Source: Desulfobacteraceae bacterium
GTDB lineage: Bacteria; Desulfobacterota; Desulfobacteria; Desulfobacterales; Desulfosalsimonadaceae
NCBI GenBank assembly: GCA_021737545.1
Contig: JAIPDT010000011.1
Span: forward strand, 1-36,185
Direction: 5' to 3'
DNA: 36,185 nt
Translations under genes and position numbers: made by a program
The notes under the pieces: generated by a model
The model's database searches: none
What the model saw: only the letters and a program-made list of their open reading frames with translations
What the model was told of the DNA's origin: nothing
Shown: in pieces, positions 1 through 8,676 of the stretch
Layout: each line of letters opens with the position of its first letter
Position numbering within the stretch: the first letter of the stretch is position 1

Positions 1-672
1 TTTACGAAGTATCAGCTGGAAGAACAGATAGCCTCAATTTTCGACAACCGGGTAAAACTAAAGTCAGGCGGATCCATTGTGATAGAACAGACAGAAGCCA
101 TGGTCTCCATTGATGTCAATTCCGGCAAGGCTACCCAGAAATCCTCGATTGAGGCGACCGCTTTGCAGACCAATCTGGAGGCCGCCGAAGAAGTTGCCCG
201 CCAGTTGCGCCTGCGGGATTTCGGAGGACTTATCGTAATTGATTTTATCGACATGCGCGACAGAAAACACAAGTCCAGAGTGGAACAGACTCTTAAAAAC
301 GAGCTCAAAGCAGACAAGGCCCGCACCAAGATCGGCAGGATATCGGCCTTTGGATTACTGGAGATGTCGCGTCAGCGTATTCGTCCTTCGATCCGCTACA
401 TCAGTTTTGAGCCGTGCAGGTACTGCCAGGGCAAGGGTGTCATTCAATCAGTGGAATCCCTGGCGCTGGTATTTTTGCGAAGATTAAGGCTTGAGACCGT
501 AAAAAACGGGGTGACCGGTGTAAAGGGGTATCTGCCCCCTGACGTCGCTGCTTACCTGTTAAACCGCAAGAAAAGGGAACTGCTCGAACTCGAGATCCGA
601 AGGAATATCAGCATCAGCGTTGAGCCGGATCCCAACCTGCTGTCCGGAGATATCAGGATTGAGTATGAATAG
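1..672 (+). CDS. rng: Ribonuclease G (RNase E/G family), 3' part
   Basis: The reading frame is open from base 1, so the start lies outside the window; about 223 C-terminal residues are present. RNase G/E is an endoribonuclease acting on rRNA precursors and mRNA. The RNase E/G core is visible: VSIDVNSGK and GLIVIDFIDM carry the two aspartates that bind the catalytic Mg2+ in the family, and CRYCQGKG is the Zn-link CxxC seen at dimer interfaces of RNase E/G. There is no long acidic or arginine-rich tail after the Zn-link, so it is RNase G-like rather than a degradosome-scaffolding RNase E. The track ORF starting with GTG at 79 is an internal codon. A 310-bp spacer with a large inverted repeat separates it from yajC, so co-transcription with the Sec genes is uncertain. 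Confidence 0.93.
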   Translation, partial: FTKYQLEEQIASIFDNRVKLKSGGSIVIEQTEAMVSIDVNSGKATQKSSIEATALQTNLEAAEEVARQLRLRDFGGLIVIDFIDMRDRKHKSRVEQTLKNELKADKARTKIGRISAFGLLEMSRQRIRPSIRYISFEPCRYCQGKGVIQSVESLALVFLRRLRLETVKNGVTGVKGYLPPDVAAYLLNRKKRELLELEIRRNISISVEPDPNLLSGDIRIEYE

Positions 673-982
673 CCTCAAGCTAAAAGCTTCAAGGTGAAAG
701 GGATAACGGATATAACTCCGACATACAAATTGCGTTTTGTATAGATGATTTTGATAGAATCGTAAAAAGTTGTTTCTGAGCGACATCTGAGCATTTTGAG
801 AATAAGCGGTTAAATTTGGCTGCGTTAAAATTTCTCATTGTTTGAGGGTGTTAGCCCGAGTTTGAGAAATTTAGCAGACAAATTTAACCGCGCTCAAAAT
901 GATCACGGAGCGAAGAAATCGACTTTTTACGAAACCTTCAATTTTAAAAAAGGTTAAAAATAGCTGAAAAGGAGGTGTTGTT
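673..982. other. rng-yajC intergenic region
   Basis: This 310-bp gap has no convincing coding sequence. Most of it is a large imperfect palindrome (listed separately). The last 20 bases carry a strong ribosome binding site (GGAGG at 971-975) for yajC. No U-tract terminator for rng was seen. Confidence 0.6.
761..931. repeat. Large imperfect inverted repeat, dispersed-repeat candidate
   Basis: The ends CGTAAAAAGT (761-770) and ACTTTTTACG (922-931) are perfect complements. The inner parts also pair: GCGGTTAAATTT with AAATTTAACCGC, AAATTTCTCA with TGAGAAATTT, and CATTTTGAG with CTCAAAATG, around a centre near 848. The right end (908-936) contains GAGCGAAGAAATCGAC followed by TTTTTACGAAACC. These two boxes resemble the start and end boxes of the 84-nt leader elements at 14431-14514 and 22848-22931. 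The length and double-armed structure fit a non-autonomous palindromic element; as RNA it would form a long hairpin between rng and yajC. Confidence 0.7.
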
Positions 983-1315
983 TTGTTTAATATAGCCTAC
1001 GCCATGGGACAGGGAGGCTCAGGGGCACAGGGAGGCGGATTTGCCGCGTTTGTGCCTATTATCCTGATGTTTGTGATTTTCTATTTTCTCCTGATCCGCC
1101 CCCAGCAGAAAAAAACCAAGGCTCATCAGGAAATGATCAATAATCTCAAGAAAGGCGACAGGGTGATTACCAGTGGAGGCATTCACGGCACCGTTACTTC
1201 ACTTGACGAAAATGCCGCCACCGTTGAAATCGCCGAAAAGGTCCGCGTCAAGGTGACCAGAGGCAGTATTGCCGGTGTGAGTCAGCCTGCACAAGACGAT
1301 TCCCAGAAAAAATAA
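983..1315 (+). CDS. yajC: Preprotein translocase subunit YajC
   Basis: YajC is a small inner-membrane protein that associates with SecDF and supports Sec-dependent export. The 110-residue product has the family layout: a short N-terminus, one transmembrane helix (about residues 23-40, FVPIILMFVIFYFLLIRPQQ) ending in the hallmark RPQQKK, then a cytoplasmic domain with GDRVITSGGIHGTV. The start is TTG at 983, chosen because GGAGG at 971-975 is 7 nt upstream; the only in-frame ATG (1001) would remove part of the N-terminus and lacks such a site. It precedes secD and secF as in most Desulfobacterota. The 65-74 bp gap to secD holds no gene. Confidence 0.95.
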   Translation: MFNIAYAMGQGGSGAQGGGFAAFVPIILMFVIFYFLLIRPQQKKTKAHQEMINNLKKGDRVITSGGIHGTVTSLDENAATVEIAEKVRVKVTRGSIAGVSQPAQDDSQKK

Positions 1316-1389
1316 CAGGAACACTTGATTTTAAGAGTTGCCCGGTGTTATTTGAATTCTTCTAAAATTTCAGGCAAGAGGTGTTCACA

Positions 1390-2958
1390 TTGAAAGGCTA
1401 TACTTGGCGCTTGGTTGTGGTGCTGGGGGTGGTGCTGGCTGCGGTGATATATGTGATCCCGACGTTTAAGCCGGGAGTCTGGCCGCATAATCAGATCAAT
1501 CTGGGCTTAGACCTTCAGGGAGGAATGCATCTGGCCCTGGAAGTCGAAAATGAAAAGGCCGTCAAGAGCACTGTTGAACGCATCCGCGGAGAACTGCGCT
1601 CGTTGTTGCGAGGGGAGCGGATCAGGCACGGTATGATTGAGCACTCCGGTGAAACCGGCCTTGAACTTCGGTTGTTAAACTCCGAAGATCTCGACAAATT
1701 CAAGAATTTGATAAAAGAAAATTACTCTGATATCGAAGTACGCTCCACTTCACAAAAGGAAGATGGATTTTATGTCGAAATCGGGATCATTGATGAAAGG
1801 GTGAAAGAGCTCCGCAAGCAGGCTGTTGAACAGGCTCTGCAGACCATCCGCAACCGTATTGACGAGTTCGGAGTAAACGAGCCGGATATCAGGGTCCAGG
1901 GAGAGCGGCGCATCCTCGTGCAGCTCCCCGGAATAGAGGATATCGGGCGTGCAAAGGAGCTGATAGGAAAAACCGCCCAGCTTGAGTTCAAGCTTATCGA
2001 CGAGGATCACAGCCTGGAAAATGCCCTGGAAGGCAACGTTGCGCCGGGAAGCGAAATTCTGCGTGGAAGCAGCGAAGCAGCCGGCGGAGAGCCCCGGGCA
2101 TACCTGGTAAAAAGACAGGCGATGTTGACCGGCGCTCACCTGGAAGACGCACGGGTGCAGATCGGTTCCCAGTTTAACGAGCCATATGTAACCATCGAGT
2201 TCGACCGTGCAGGCGCCCGCATATTCGAAAGAATCACCGGAGAAAACGTCAACAAGCGTCTGGCTGTAGTGCTTGACAACAAGGTATACTCTGCACCTGT
2301 GATTCAGGAAAAAATTCCCGGGGGTACGGCCCGAATTACCGGAAAATTTTCCATGCAGGAAGCCCATGACCTGGCGATTGTACTGCGTGCCGGTGCTTTG
2401 CCGGCCCCTGTCCATATTATCGAAGAGCGTACAGTGGGCCCTTCCCTGGGAGCTGATTCGATCCGCATGGGGCTTATTTCAATGGCCGTAGGCGGGGTTT
2501 TGGTGTTGATATTCATGGTGCTTTATTACCAAGTGGGCGGTCTTATCGCCAATCTGGCCCTTGCATTAAATATATTGCTGATCGCAGCCGGACTGGCGGC
2601 TTTCGGTGCAACTCTGACCCTGCCCGGTATTGCGGGTATTATTTTGACTATCGGCATTGCAGTTGATGCCAATGTAATCATTTTTGAACGCATACGCGAG
2701 GAGTACAGGCTTGGCAAAACACCCGGGGCCGCAATAAGTGCCGGATTTGATAGGGCGGCAGTGGCGGTTCTCGACGCCAACGTAACCACTCTGATAGCCG
2801 CGCTCGTGCTTTATCAGTTCGGTACCGGCCCGGTCAAAGGCTTTGCCGTGACACTGAGCCTGGGTGTGGTGGCCAGCCTTTTTACGGCCCTGTTTGCTTG
2901 TAGGTTGATCTTTGATTATCTGTACAGTTTACGGCGCTGGAAAACTTTGAGCATATAA
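1390..2958 (+). CDS. secD: Protein translocase subunit SecD
   Basis: SecD works with SecF as a proton-motive-force-driven factor that pulls exported proteins through SecYEG. The product has an N-terminal membrane helix, the conserved NLGLDLQGGMHL motif, a large periplasmic region (P1 head and base, about residues 40-345, ending near VGPSLGADSI), then five more membrane helices typical of the RND-type SecD fold, including GIAVDANVIIFERIREE. The track begins at GTG 1381, but AGAGGTG (1377-1383) is placed 6 nt before TTG 1390, giving MKGYTWRL, which fits the family better; the difference is three residues. It ends 10 nt before secF, so the two are translated as a unit. Confidence 0.95.
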   Translation: MKGYTWRLVVVLGVVLAAVIYVIPTFKPGVWPHNQINLGLDLQGGMHLALEVENEKAVKSTVERIRGELRSLLRGERIRHGMIEHSGETGLELRLLNSEDLDKFKNLIKENYSDIEVRSTSQKEDGFYVEIGIIDERVKELRKQAVEQALQTIRNRIDEFGVNEPDIRVQGERRILVQLPGIEDIGRAKELIGKTAQLEFKLIDEDHSLENALEGNVAPGSEILRGSSEAAGGEPRAYLVKRQAMLTGAHLEDARVQIGSQFNEPYVTIEFDRAGARIFERITGENVNKRLAVVLDNKVYSAPVIQEKIPGGTARITGKFSMQEAHDLAIVLRAGALPAPVHIIEERTVGPSLGADSIRMGLISMAVGGVLVLIFMVLYYQVGGLIANLALALNILLIAAGLAAFGATLTLPGIAGIILTIGIAVDANVIIFERIREEYRLGKTPGAAISAGFDRAAVAVLDANVTTLIAALVLYQFGTGPVKGFAVTLSLGVVASLFTALFACRLIFDYLYSLRRWKTLSI

Positions 2959-2968
2959 GGATGTATCC

Positions 2969-4039
2969 ATGGAACTGATCAAACCCGGGGTAAATTTCGA
3001 GTTTATCGGCAGGCGGAAATTCGGCTTCATCTTTTCGGGCGCTTTGATACTGCTGAGTATATTGACGCTGGTAATCCACGGAGGCCCTGACTACGGAATC
3101 GATTTTGTCGGCGGCACCGTGATTCAGGTAAAGTTGGATCAGAATGTAGATATTGGGGATATTAAAGCCGGCCTTGACAGGATCGGCCTGGGCGGATCTA
3201 CGGTGCAGCGATTCGGCGACCCCGGGCAGCACGAATACCTGGTGCGTACAGACAAGTCAATGGCTACGGGAGATAATTTTTCCGAGCGGATAACAAAGGC
3301 CATGTCTTCGTCTACAAACACGGATGCAGAGATTCGGAGGATTGAGATGGTCGGCCCGCAGGTGGGTCAGACACTTCGGGGAAAAGCGCTTTTCGCTCTC
3401 TTCTATGCTTTGCTTTTTATAACTATCTATATATCCGGCCGGTTTGAAATGAAGTGGATGGTAAGCGCGGTTACGGCAGGAGTGCTGATCGGAGCTGTTT
3501 ACCTTTTCTCCCTTTTCAATGTAAGCATCCCGGTTTTGATCCTGGTGGCCCTGATAGCAACCCTGGTCCTGTTCTGGCAGCTGCACCTGCGTTACGCCAT
3601 GGGCGCCATTGTGGCTCTGATCCATGACGTTATAATTACGGTAGGGGTTTTTACTCTGCTGGGCAAGGAGTTTTCGCTGCCGATAGTGGCTGCATTGCTT
3701 ACCATTATCGGATATTCGCTAAACGATACAATCGTGGTATTCGACAGGATCAGGGAGAATCTGCGGCGCTATACCCGCCGCAACCTGGAGGAAAACATCA
3801 ACCGCAGCATAAATGAAACATTGAGCCGCACTCTGCTTACATCCGTCACCACACTGGTCGTGCTGCTCTGCCTGTTTTTTCTGGGCGGTGAGATTATTCA
3901 TGATTTTGCATTCGCCCTTATTACAGGGGTCATTATCGGTACGTACTCCTCTGTGTTCGTGGCAAGCCCGACCCTTGTTCTGATGGCTGGTGAAGGAATA
4001 CAGAGGGTGGAGGGGGCATCCGCAAAATCGGCCGGTTGA
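2969..4039 (+). CDS. secF: Protein translocase subunit SecF
   Basis: SecF is the partner of SecD in the membrane complex that completes protein export. The 356-residue product has an N-terminal membrane helix, the DYGIDFVGGTVIQVK motif matching the SecD/SecF G-D-F-x-G-G element, a small periplasmic domain (about residues 50-135), and five C-terminal membrane helices including the family motif IIGYSLNDTIVVFDRIREN. The ATG at 2969 follows AAGGATG closely and lies 10 nt after the secD stop. The C-terminal tail is short and cytoplasmic. No odd features. Confidence 0.96.
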   Translation: MELIKPGVNFEFIGRRKFGFIFSGALILLSILTLVIHGGPDYGIDFVGGTVIQVKLDQNVDIGDIKAGLDRIGLGGSTVQRFGDPGQHEYLVRTDKSMATGDNFSERITKAMSSSTNTDAEIRRIEMVGPQVGQTLRGKALFALFYALLFITIYISGRFEMKWMVSAVTAGVLIGAVYLFSLFNVSIPVLILVALIATLVLFWQLHLRYAMGAIVALIHDVIITVGVFTLLGKEFSLPIVAALLTIIGYSLNDTIVVFDRIRENLRRYTRRNLEENINRSINETLSRTLLTSVTTLVVLLCLFFLGGEIIHDFAFALITGVIIGTYSSVFVASPTLVLMAGEGIQRVEGASAKSAG

Positions 4040-4077
4040 TCCGCGCAATTAATTAAAATGCGTAACACGGATTTCAG

Positions 4078-5220
4078 ATGGTTTCTTCGCCTCTTAGGCA
4101 ACGGCTTGATGCATGGATCGCCCTGCGTAAAATTCCCGGCGTCGGGCCGCTGATGTTCAAACGGCTTGTAGACCGGTTCGGATCTCCGGAAAAAGTATTT
4201 GCGGCAAACCGCCGGGAACTCTGTAAAATCGAGGGACTGTCCGGAAAAATTTTCCATGCCATACTCGGTACGGACTTTTCCGGGGCTGCGGAAAAAGAAA
4301 TCGCCTTTTGCCGGCATAACGGATGCCGGATAATTACTTTCCAGGATGAGGAATATCCTTACAGGCTCGCCCGGATACCGGATCCGCCGCCCTATGTGTA
4401 TGCATTCGGCCGGGATTTTTCAAAAGACCCGTCAGTTGCAGTGGTTGGCACCAGAAGCCCTACCCGTTACGGAATTTCCATGGCCCGCCGTTTGAGCGCG
4501 GATCTTTCCGCCATGGGGTTTGTTATTATAAGCGGCATGGCGCTGGGAATTGATTCTGCGGCACACGTGGGCGCCCTGGATGCCGGCGGGAAAACGGTTG
4601 CAGTGCTCGGCAGCGGAATTTCCGTGATTTATCCCCGGCAAAATCGCGGGCTGTATTACCGGATTGCCGAAAACGGAACCATAATATCGGAATTACCCGT
4701 GCACGAGCCGCCAAACGCATACAACTTTCCTGCCAGAAATCGGATTATTTCCGGCATGAGTCTTGGGACTGTGGTTGTGGAGGCGGCATCCAAAAGCGGC
4801 TCTTTGATTACAGCACGGCTTGCAGCCGAACAAGGCAGGGAAGTTTTTGCCGTGCCCGGCAACATTAATTCGTATAAAAGCACCGGGACACACGACCTTT
4901 TAAAGCAAGGGGCAAAACTGGTGGAGAGGGCCGAAGACGTGGTTGAAGAACTGGCCCCCCTGCTGCTTACAAGTTCTGCAGGTGCCGGAAAACCGGCCGG
5001 CTGCGGGGCGAACAGGTCAAAACAGGACTTTGACTTGACAGCCGAGGAACTCCGGGTATACGATGCGCTCGATCCGTACCCGAGCCACATAGATGAATTG
5101 AGCCGGCGGCTGGCAATGGATGCCGGATCATTGTTGGCCGTACTTTCAAACCTTGAATTAAAGGGCATGGCAATGCAGATGCCCGGCAAATATTTTTGCA
5201 GCACCGGAGCACAAGAGTGA
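4078..5220 (+). CDS. dprA: DNA-processing protein DprA
   Basis: DprA binds incoming single-stranded DNA and loads RecA during natural transformation; it is widely kept in bacteria not known to be transformable. The 380-residue product has an N-terminal helix-hairpin region (KIPGVGPLMFKRL), a Rossmann-like core with VAVVGTRSPTRYG, GMALGIDSAAH and GKTVAVLGSGI, the PARNRIISG and SGSLITA signatures, and a C-terminal winged-helix region (about residues 315-375, YPSHIDELSRRLAMD). Start ATG 4078 is 38 bp after secF. Its stop codon overlaps the topA start (GTGA), so dprA and topA are coupled, as in many proteobacteria. Confidence 0.95.
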   Translation: MVSSPLRQRLDAWIALRKIPGVGPLMFKRLVDRFGSPEKVFAANRRELCKIEGLSGKIFHAILGTDFSGAAEKEIAFCRHNGCRIITFQDEEYPYRLARIPDPPPYVYAFGRDFSKDPSVAVVGTRSPTRYGISMARRLSADLSAMGFVIISGMALGIDSAAHVGALDAGGKTVAVLGSGISVIYPRQNRGLYYRIAENGTIISELPVHEPPNAYNFPARNRIISGMSLGTVVVEAASKSGSLITARLAAEQGREVFAVPGNINSYKSTGTHDLLKQGAKLVERAEDVVEELAPLLLTSSAGAGKPAGCGANRSKQDFDLTAEELRVYDALDPYPSHIDELSRRLAMDAGSLLAVLSNLELKGMAMQMPGKYFCSTGAQE

Positions 5221-7490
5221 GCAAACCCCTGATTGTTGTCGAATCCCCGACCAAAGTCAAAACCATCAAGAAGTATCTGGGTGACAAATATAACGTCGCA
5301 TCCACGGTGGGCCACATTAAGGACCTTCCCCAAAAGGAACTCGGCATTGAGGTGGAAAACAATTTTGCCCCGAAGTATGTAACCATCTCCGGCAAGCAGA
5401 AGGTGATCAAGGCTCTTCGGGATGCGGCGGGAGATACCGAGGATGTATACCTGGCTCCTGATCCGGACCGGGAAGGCGAGGCTATTGCCTGGCATGCAGC
5501 GGACGTGCTCAAGAAAAAGGGGCGCAATTTCCACCGGATACTTTTCCACGAGCTTACCAAGAACGGGGTCAACCAGGCCCTTGCCAAACCTGAGTCCCTG
5601 AATGAAAGCCGCTATAAGGCCCAACAGACAAGACGTATTCTGGATCGGCTGGTCGGGTATCAGATTTCTCCTATATTGTGGAAAAAGGTCAAATACGGAC
5701 TGAGCGCAGGCCGCGTCCAGTCCGTGGCAGTAAGGATGATATGCGAGCGTGAAAGGGCTATCCAGGCATTTGAACCCGAAGAGTACTGGTCGATTACCGC
5801 GCAGCTCCAGGGTGAAAATCCTCCGGCCTTTGAAGCCAGACTTGCCAAATACAAGGGGAAAAAAATTTCAATCCCGGATGAAACAACCGCCATGCAGATC
5901 CGGGATGAACTGTCCGCGGCTGATTTCATTGTTGAAAAAGTCACCAGAAAAACTGTACGCAGAAGGCCTTATCCCCCTTTTACCACCAGTAAGCTCCAGC
6001 AGGAGGCAATCCGCAAGCTGCGTTTTTCCGCCAAAAAAACCATGACTGTTGCCCAGCAGCTCTATGAGGGCGTGGACCTGGGCGGCGAGACCGTGGGGCT
6101 TATCACTTATATGCGCACCGATTCCACCAGGATTTCGGCAGAGGCGGCCCGGGAGGCAAGGGAACTGATTCTTGACCGCCACGGCAAAGACTATGCCCTG
6201 GATAAACCCCGTTTTTTTTCCAATAAAAACAGGGCCCAGGATGCCCATGAGGCGATCCGGCCCACTTCCGTACAGAATATCCCGGAAAAGATCCAGTCTT
6301 ACCTGTCAAAAGATCAGTTTGCCCTTTATCAGTTGATCTGGCAGCGCTTTGTCGCCTCCCAGATGGCAGAGGCACTTATTGATCAAAAGAACATTACCAT
6401 TTCAGCGGGTGATTACCGGCTGAGCGCATCGGGTTCCACAATAAAGTTTCCTGGATTTTTGGCCCTTTATCAGTCAGCCGATGATACTGTTGAAGCTGAA
6501 AGCAAAAAACAGGAAGGCCAATTGCCTGAAATTTTGGAAGAACAGCAATTAAAACTGCTGCAGTTAGATCCCAGGCAGCATTTTACCTCGCCGCCGCCGA
6601 GATTTTCCGAAGCAACACTCGTAAAGGAGCTTGAGGAAAACGGCATCGGACGGCCCAGCACCTATGCTACGATTCTTTCCACTATCCGGGACAAAGGATA
6701 TGTTGAACTGGCCAGGGGCTATTTCCATCCCACTGAACTCGGATTTATAATAACTGATCTGCTTGTGGAGAATTTTCCCGACATATTGAATGTGGATTTT
6801 ACCGCCAGGCTGGAAAACGATCTGGACAAGGTCGAGTCTGATGACCAGGAATCCCTTGAGCTTCTGAATCGGTTCTATGAGTTGTTTGAGCAGCGGGTTC
6901 TTGCTGCCGCGGAAAAAATGTTGAGTGTTAAAGGTCTGGGGCTGCCTACTGGTTATAAGTGTCCGGAATGCGGCAGGGAAGCCCGGATAAAGGTTGGAAA
7001 AAACGGGCCGTTTCTGGCCTGTGAGGGGTATCCGGAATGTAGCTGGTCGCGAAACTACATACGAAGTGAAAAAGGCGAGATCCAGCCGGTGGAGCCCACA
7101 GAAGAGGCGGCGGAAGGGGAGATCTGTGAAAAATGCGGCCGCTCCATGGTGGTAAAGCAGGGCCGGTATGGTGAATTTCTGGCATGTTCCGGATATCCGG
7201 AATGTAAGCACACCAAATCCATCAACGGCGGTGCCCCGGCACAATCGACAGGGGTGCCGTGTCCGCAGGAAGGCTGCAGCGGCGAAATCATGGAGCGCAA
7301 ATCCAGACGGGGCAAGGTGTTTTACGGCTGCAGCAGGTATCCGAACTGTACGTTTGCTCTGTGGGATAAGCCGGTTGACAGGAAGTGCCCTGAGTGTGAA
7401 GTCTCGTACCTGGTGGAAAAGGAGACCAAGAAAGAGGGACGGGTAGTCAAATGCGCACAAAAGGGGTGCGGATATAAAGAGAGTCAGTAG
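5217..7490 (+). CDS. topA: DNA topoisomerase I
   Basis: Type IA topoisomerase that relaxes negative supercoils. The start is taken as GTG 5217: it overlaps the dprA stop as GTGA, GGAG at 5206-5209 is 7 nt upstream, and it gives the usual N-terminus SKPLIVVESPTKVKTI; the track start at 5196 adds seven residues inside dprA. The Toprim acidic triad is DPDREGE (D82, D84, E86). The catalytic tyrosine is in GLITYMRTDSTRIS (about Y298). The C-terminus carries four zinc-ribbon repeats, with Cys pairs at CPECG...CEGYPEC, CEKCG...CSGYPEC, CPQEGC...CSRYPNC and CPEC...CAQKGC. About 757 residues, normal for the family. It is convergent with the next gene, with only 13 bp between stops. Confidence 0.97.
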   Translation: MSKPLIVVESPTKVKTIKKYLGDKYNVASTVGHIKDLPQKELGIEVENNFAPKYVTISGKQKVIKALRDAAGDTEDVYLAPDPDREGEAIAWHAADVLKKKGRNFHRILFHELTKNGVNQALAKPESLNESRYKAQQTRRILDRLVGYQISPILWKKVKYGLSAGRVQSVAVRMICERERAIQAFEPEEYWSITAQLQGENPPAFEARLAKYKGKKISIPDETTAMQIRDELSAADFIVEKVTRKTVRRRPYPPFTTSKLQQEAIRKLRFSAKKTMTVAQQLYEGVDLGGETVGLITYMRTDSTRISAEAAREARELILDRHGKDYALDKPRFFSNKNRAQDAHEAIRPTSVQNIPEKIQSYLSKDQFALYQLIWQRFVASQMAEALIDQKNITISAGDYRLSASGSTIKFPGFLALYQSADDTVEAESKKQEGQLPEILEEQQLKLLQLDPRQHFTSPPPRFSEATLVKELEENGIGRPSTYATILSTIRDKGYVELARGYFHPTELGFIITDLLVENFPDILNVDFTARLENDLDKVESDDQESLELLNRFYELFEQRVLAAAEKMLSVKGLGLPTGYKCPECGREARIKVGKNGPFLACEGYPECSWSRNYIRSEKGEIQPVEPTEEAAEGEICEKCGRSMVVKQGRYGEFLACSGYPECKHTKSINGGAPAQSTGVPCPQEGCSGEIMERKSRRGKVFYGCSRYPNCTFALWDKPVDRKCPECEVSYLVEKETKKEGRVVKCAQKGCGYKESQ

Positions 7491-7503
7491 TTCGGCCGGG
7501 CGG

Positions 7504-8658
7504 TCAGGACGCCAGTCTGTCCAGGTATACAAGGTCGCGGTTCTGGGTGTTTTTGGTGCCCACTGCCATTATACAAACATAATTCGCTGTATTTTTGCTG
7601 AAATACATCCTGCCGTTATAGGAAAAAACCACCTCGAAAACCGTATTTCTGCCTTTTTTATGAAATACCTTGCGCTTTATCTGAACCTTTGAAGGATCGT
7701 CATTTAGCTGGTGGATTATCTCTTCGGCTTTAAGCGCCATGTCTTCCGGAAGATCGGCTATGCCGCGCAGGGCCTTGTCATACATTTCCACGTTTTTATA
7801 TAAAATCTTAAACCGCTTTCCCAGTCGTTCGGCTTCCTTTTCCTTGTGCCGGTCCATGTTTTCCCGAAGCTTTTCCATTTCCGATATTTCTTCTTTCAGC
7901 CGCGAGATTTCTTCCTGCTGTTTTTGTTGCCTTGAAAGATTTTCAGACAGCCGATGTTCGAGCTGCTCGATTTCATCGAACATGTCCTCTTCGTTGCGTT
8001 CAGCGTCCTTTTTCTGGGTTTCCAGGGATTTTTCCAGGTGTGTATATTCTTCACTCAGGTTTCGGCGCTCGGCATCTAACTGATCCACACGCCGGGCGTA
8101 TTCGTTTTCAAGTTCGTGCAGACGCTGGAGTTCTTCGGCTTTTTCCTGTTCTTCCCGCCTGGTTTTGCGCAATGCCACCCGATAGTATCCGTAAAGAAAG
8201 GATCCGAAGACCAGAATATAGAAAAGCAGAATTCCCCCGGAAAGAGGCGAAAGCGGTTCAATGACGGCTTCGACTTCCAGATTCAGTCCGTTTTCCAGCA
8301 TCTTAAAATTTTTCCCGGCGGTTTCCATCGCATTCTGCTGCAGATCAGAATTTTGCTCCCTCTGGAAAACCGGAGGGTAAAGAATGGTGCCCTTTTTTGT
8401 GGCAACTGTAACGTCGAGTTTGATTCCCAGGCGTATAAGCCTGTTGTCCTTTATGTAACCTGAAATGGATTCGTTTATCGCGTCCGACAGGCTTACTGTG
8501 CCGTTTAAAATAGCGTTCATCTCCGAGAGGTAGATATTGTTGACGGTTTTTTCGTAGCGGGCGGTGAAATGGTTTTCAAGTCCGGCGACAGTAGCCATAT
8601 AGAGCACGGGCGGCATCAGGATGCATATGATTATTATTTTAAAAGATAAGTGTTTCAT
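7504..8658 (-). CDS. Two-helix membrane protein with long coiled coil, unknown function
   Basis: No named family is recognised. The 384-residue product has an N-terminal membrane anchor (about residues 5-26), a presumed periplasmic segment of about 110 residues, a second membrane helix (about 141-162, GGILLFYILVFGSFLYGYYR), and then a cytoplasmic coiled coil rich in E, K, R and Q (about 165-300). The C-terminal ~75 residues form a basic, compact-looking domain (VFEVVFSYNGRMYFSKN, then VGTKNTQNRDLVYLDRL) that recalls the end of RelE/ParE-like folds, but this is only a resemblance. The layout is like a sensor or scaffold without an enzymatic output domain. It starts 18 nt after the TPR lipoprotein stop, so the pair is probably co-expressed; the ribosome binding site is weak, which fits coupling. 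Confidence 0.75.
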   Translation of the reverse strand: MKHLSFKIIIICILMPPVLYMATVAGLENHFTARYEKTVNNIYLSEMNAILNGTVSLSDAINESISGYIKDNRLIRLGIKLDVTVATKKGTILYPPVFQREQNSDLQQNAMETAGKNFKMLENGLNLEVEAVIEPLSPLSGGILLFYILVFGSFLYGYYRVALRKTRREEQEKAEELQRLHELENEYARRVDQLDAERRNLSEEYTHLEKSLETQKKDAERNEEDMFDEIEQLEHRLSENLSRQQKQQEEISRLKEEISEMEKLRENMDRHKEKEAERLGKRFKILYKNVEMYDKALRGIADLPEDMALKAEEIIHQLNDDPSKVQIKRKVFHKKGRNTVFEVVFSYNGRMYFSKNTANYVCIMAVGTKNTQNRDLVYLDRLAS

Positions 8659-8676
8659 TGCATTTCATACACGGCA

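Noticed and set aside
4656-5624. 322-codon minus-strand ORF
   Set aside because: Antisense to dprA and topA, both of which have clear family motifs.
6564-7532. 322-codon minus-strand ORF
   Set aside because: Antisense shadow of the topA zinc-ribbon region.
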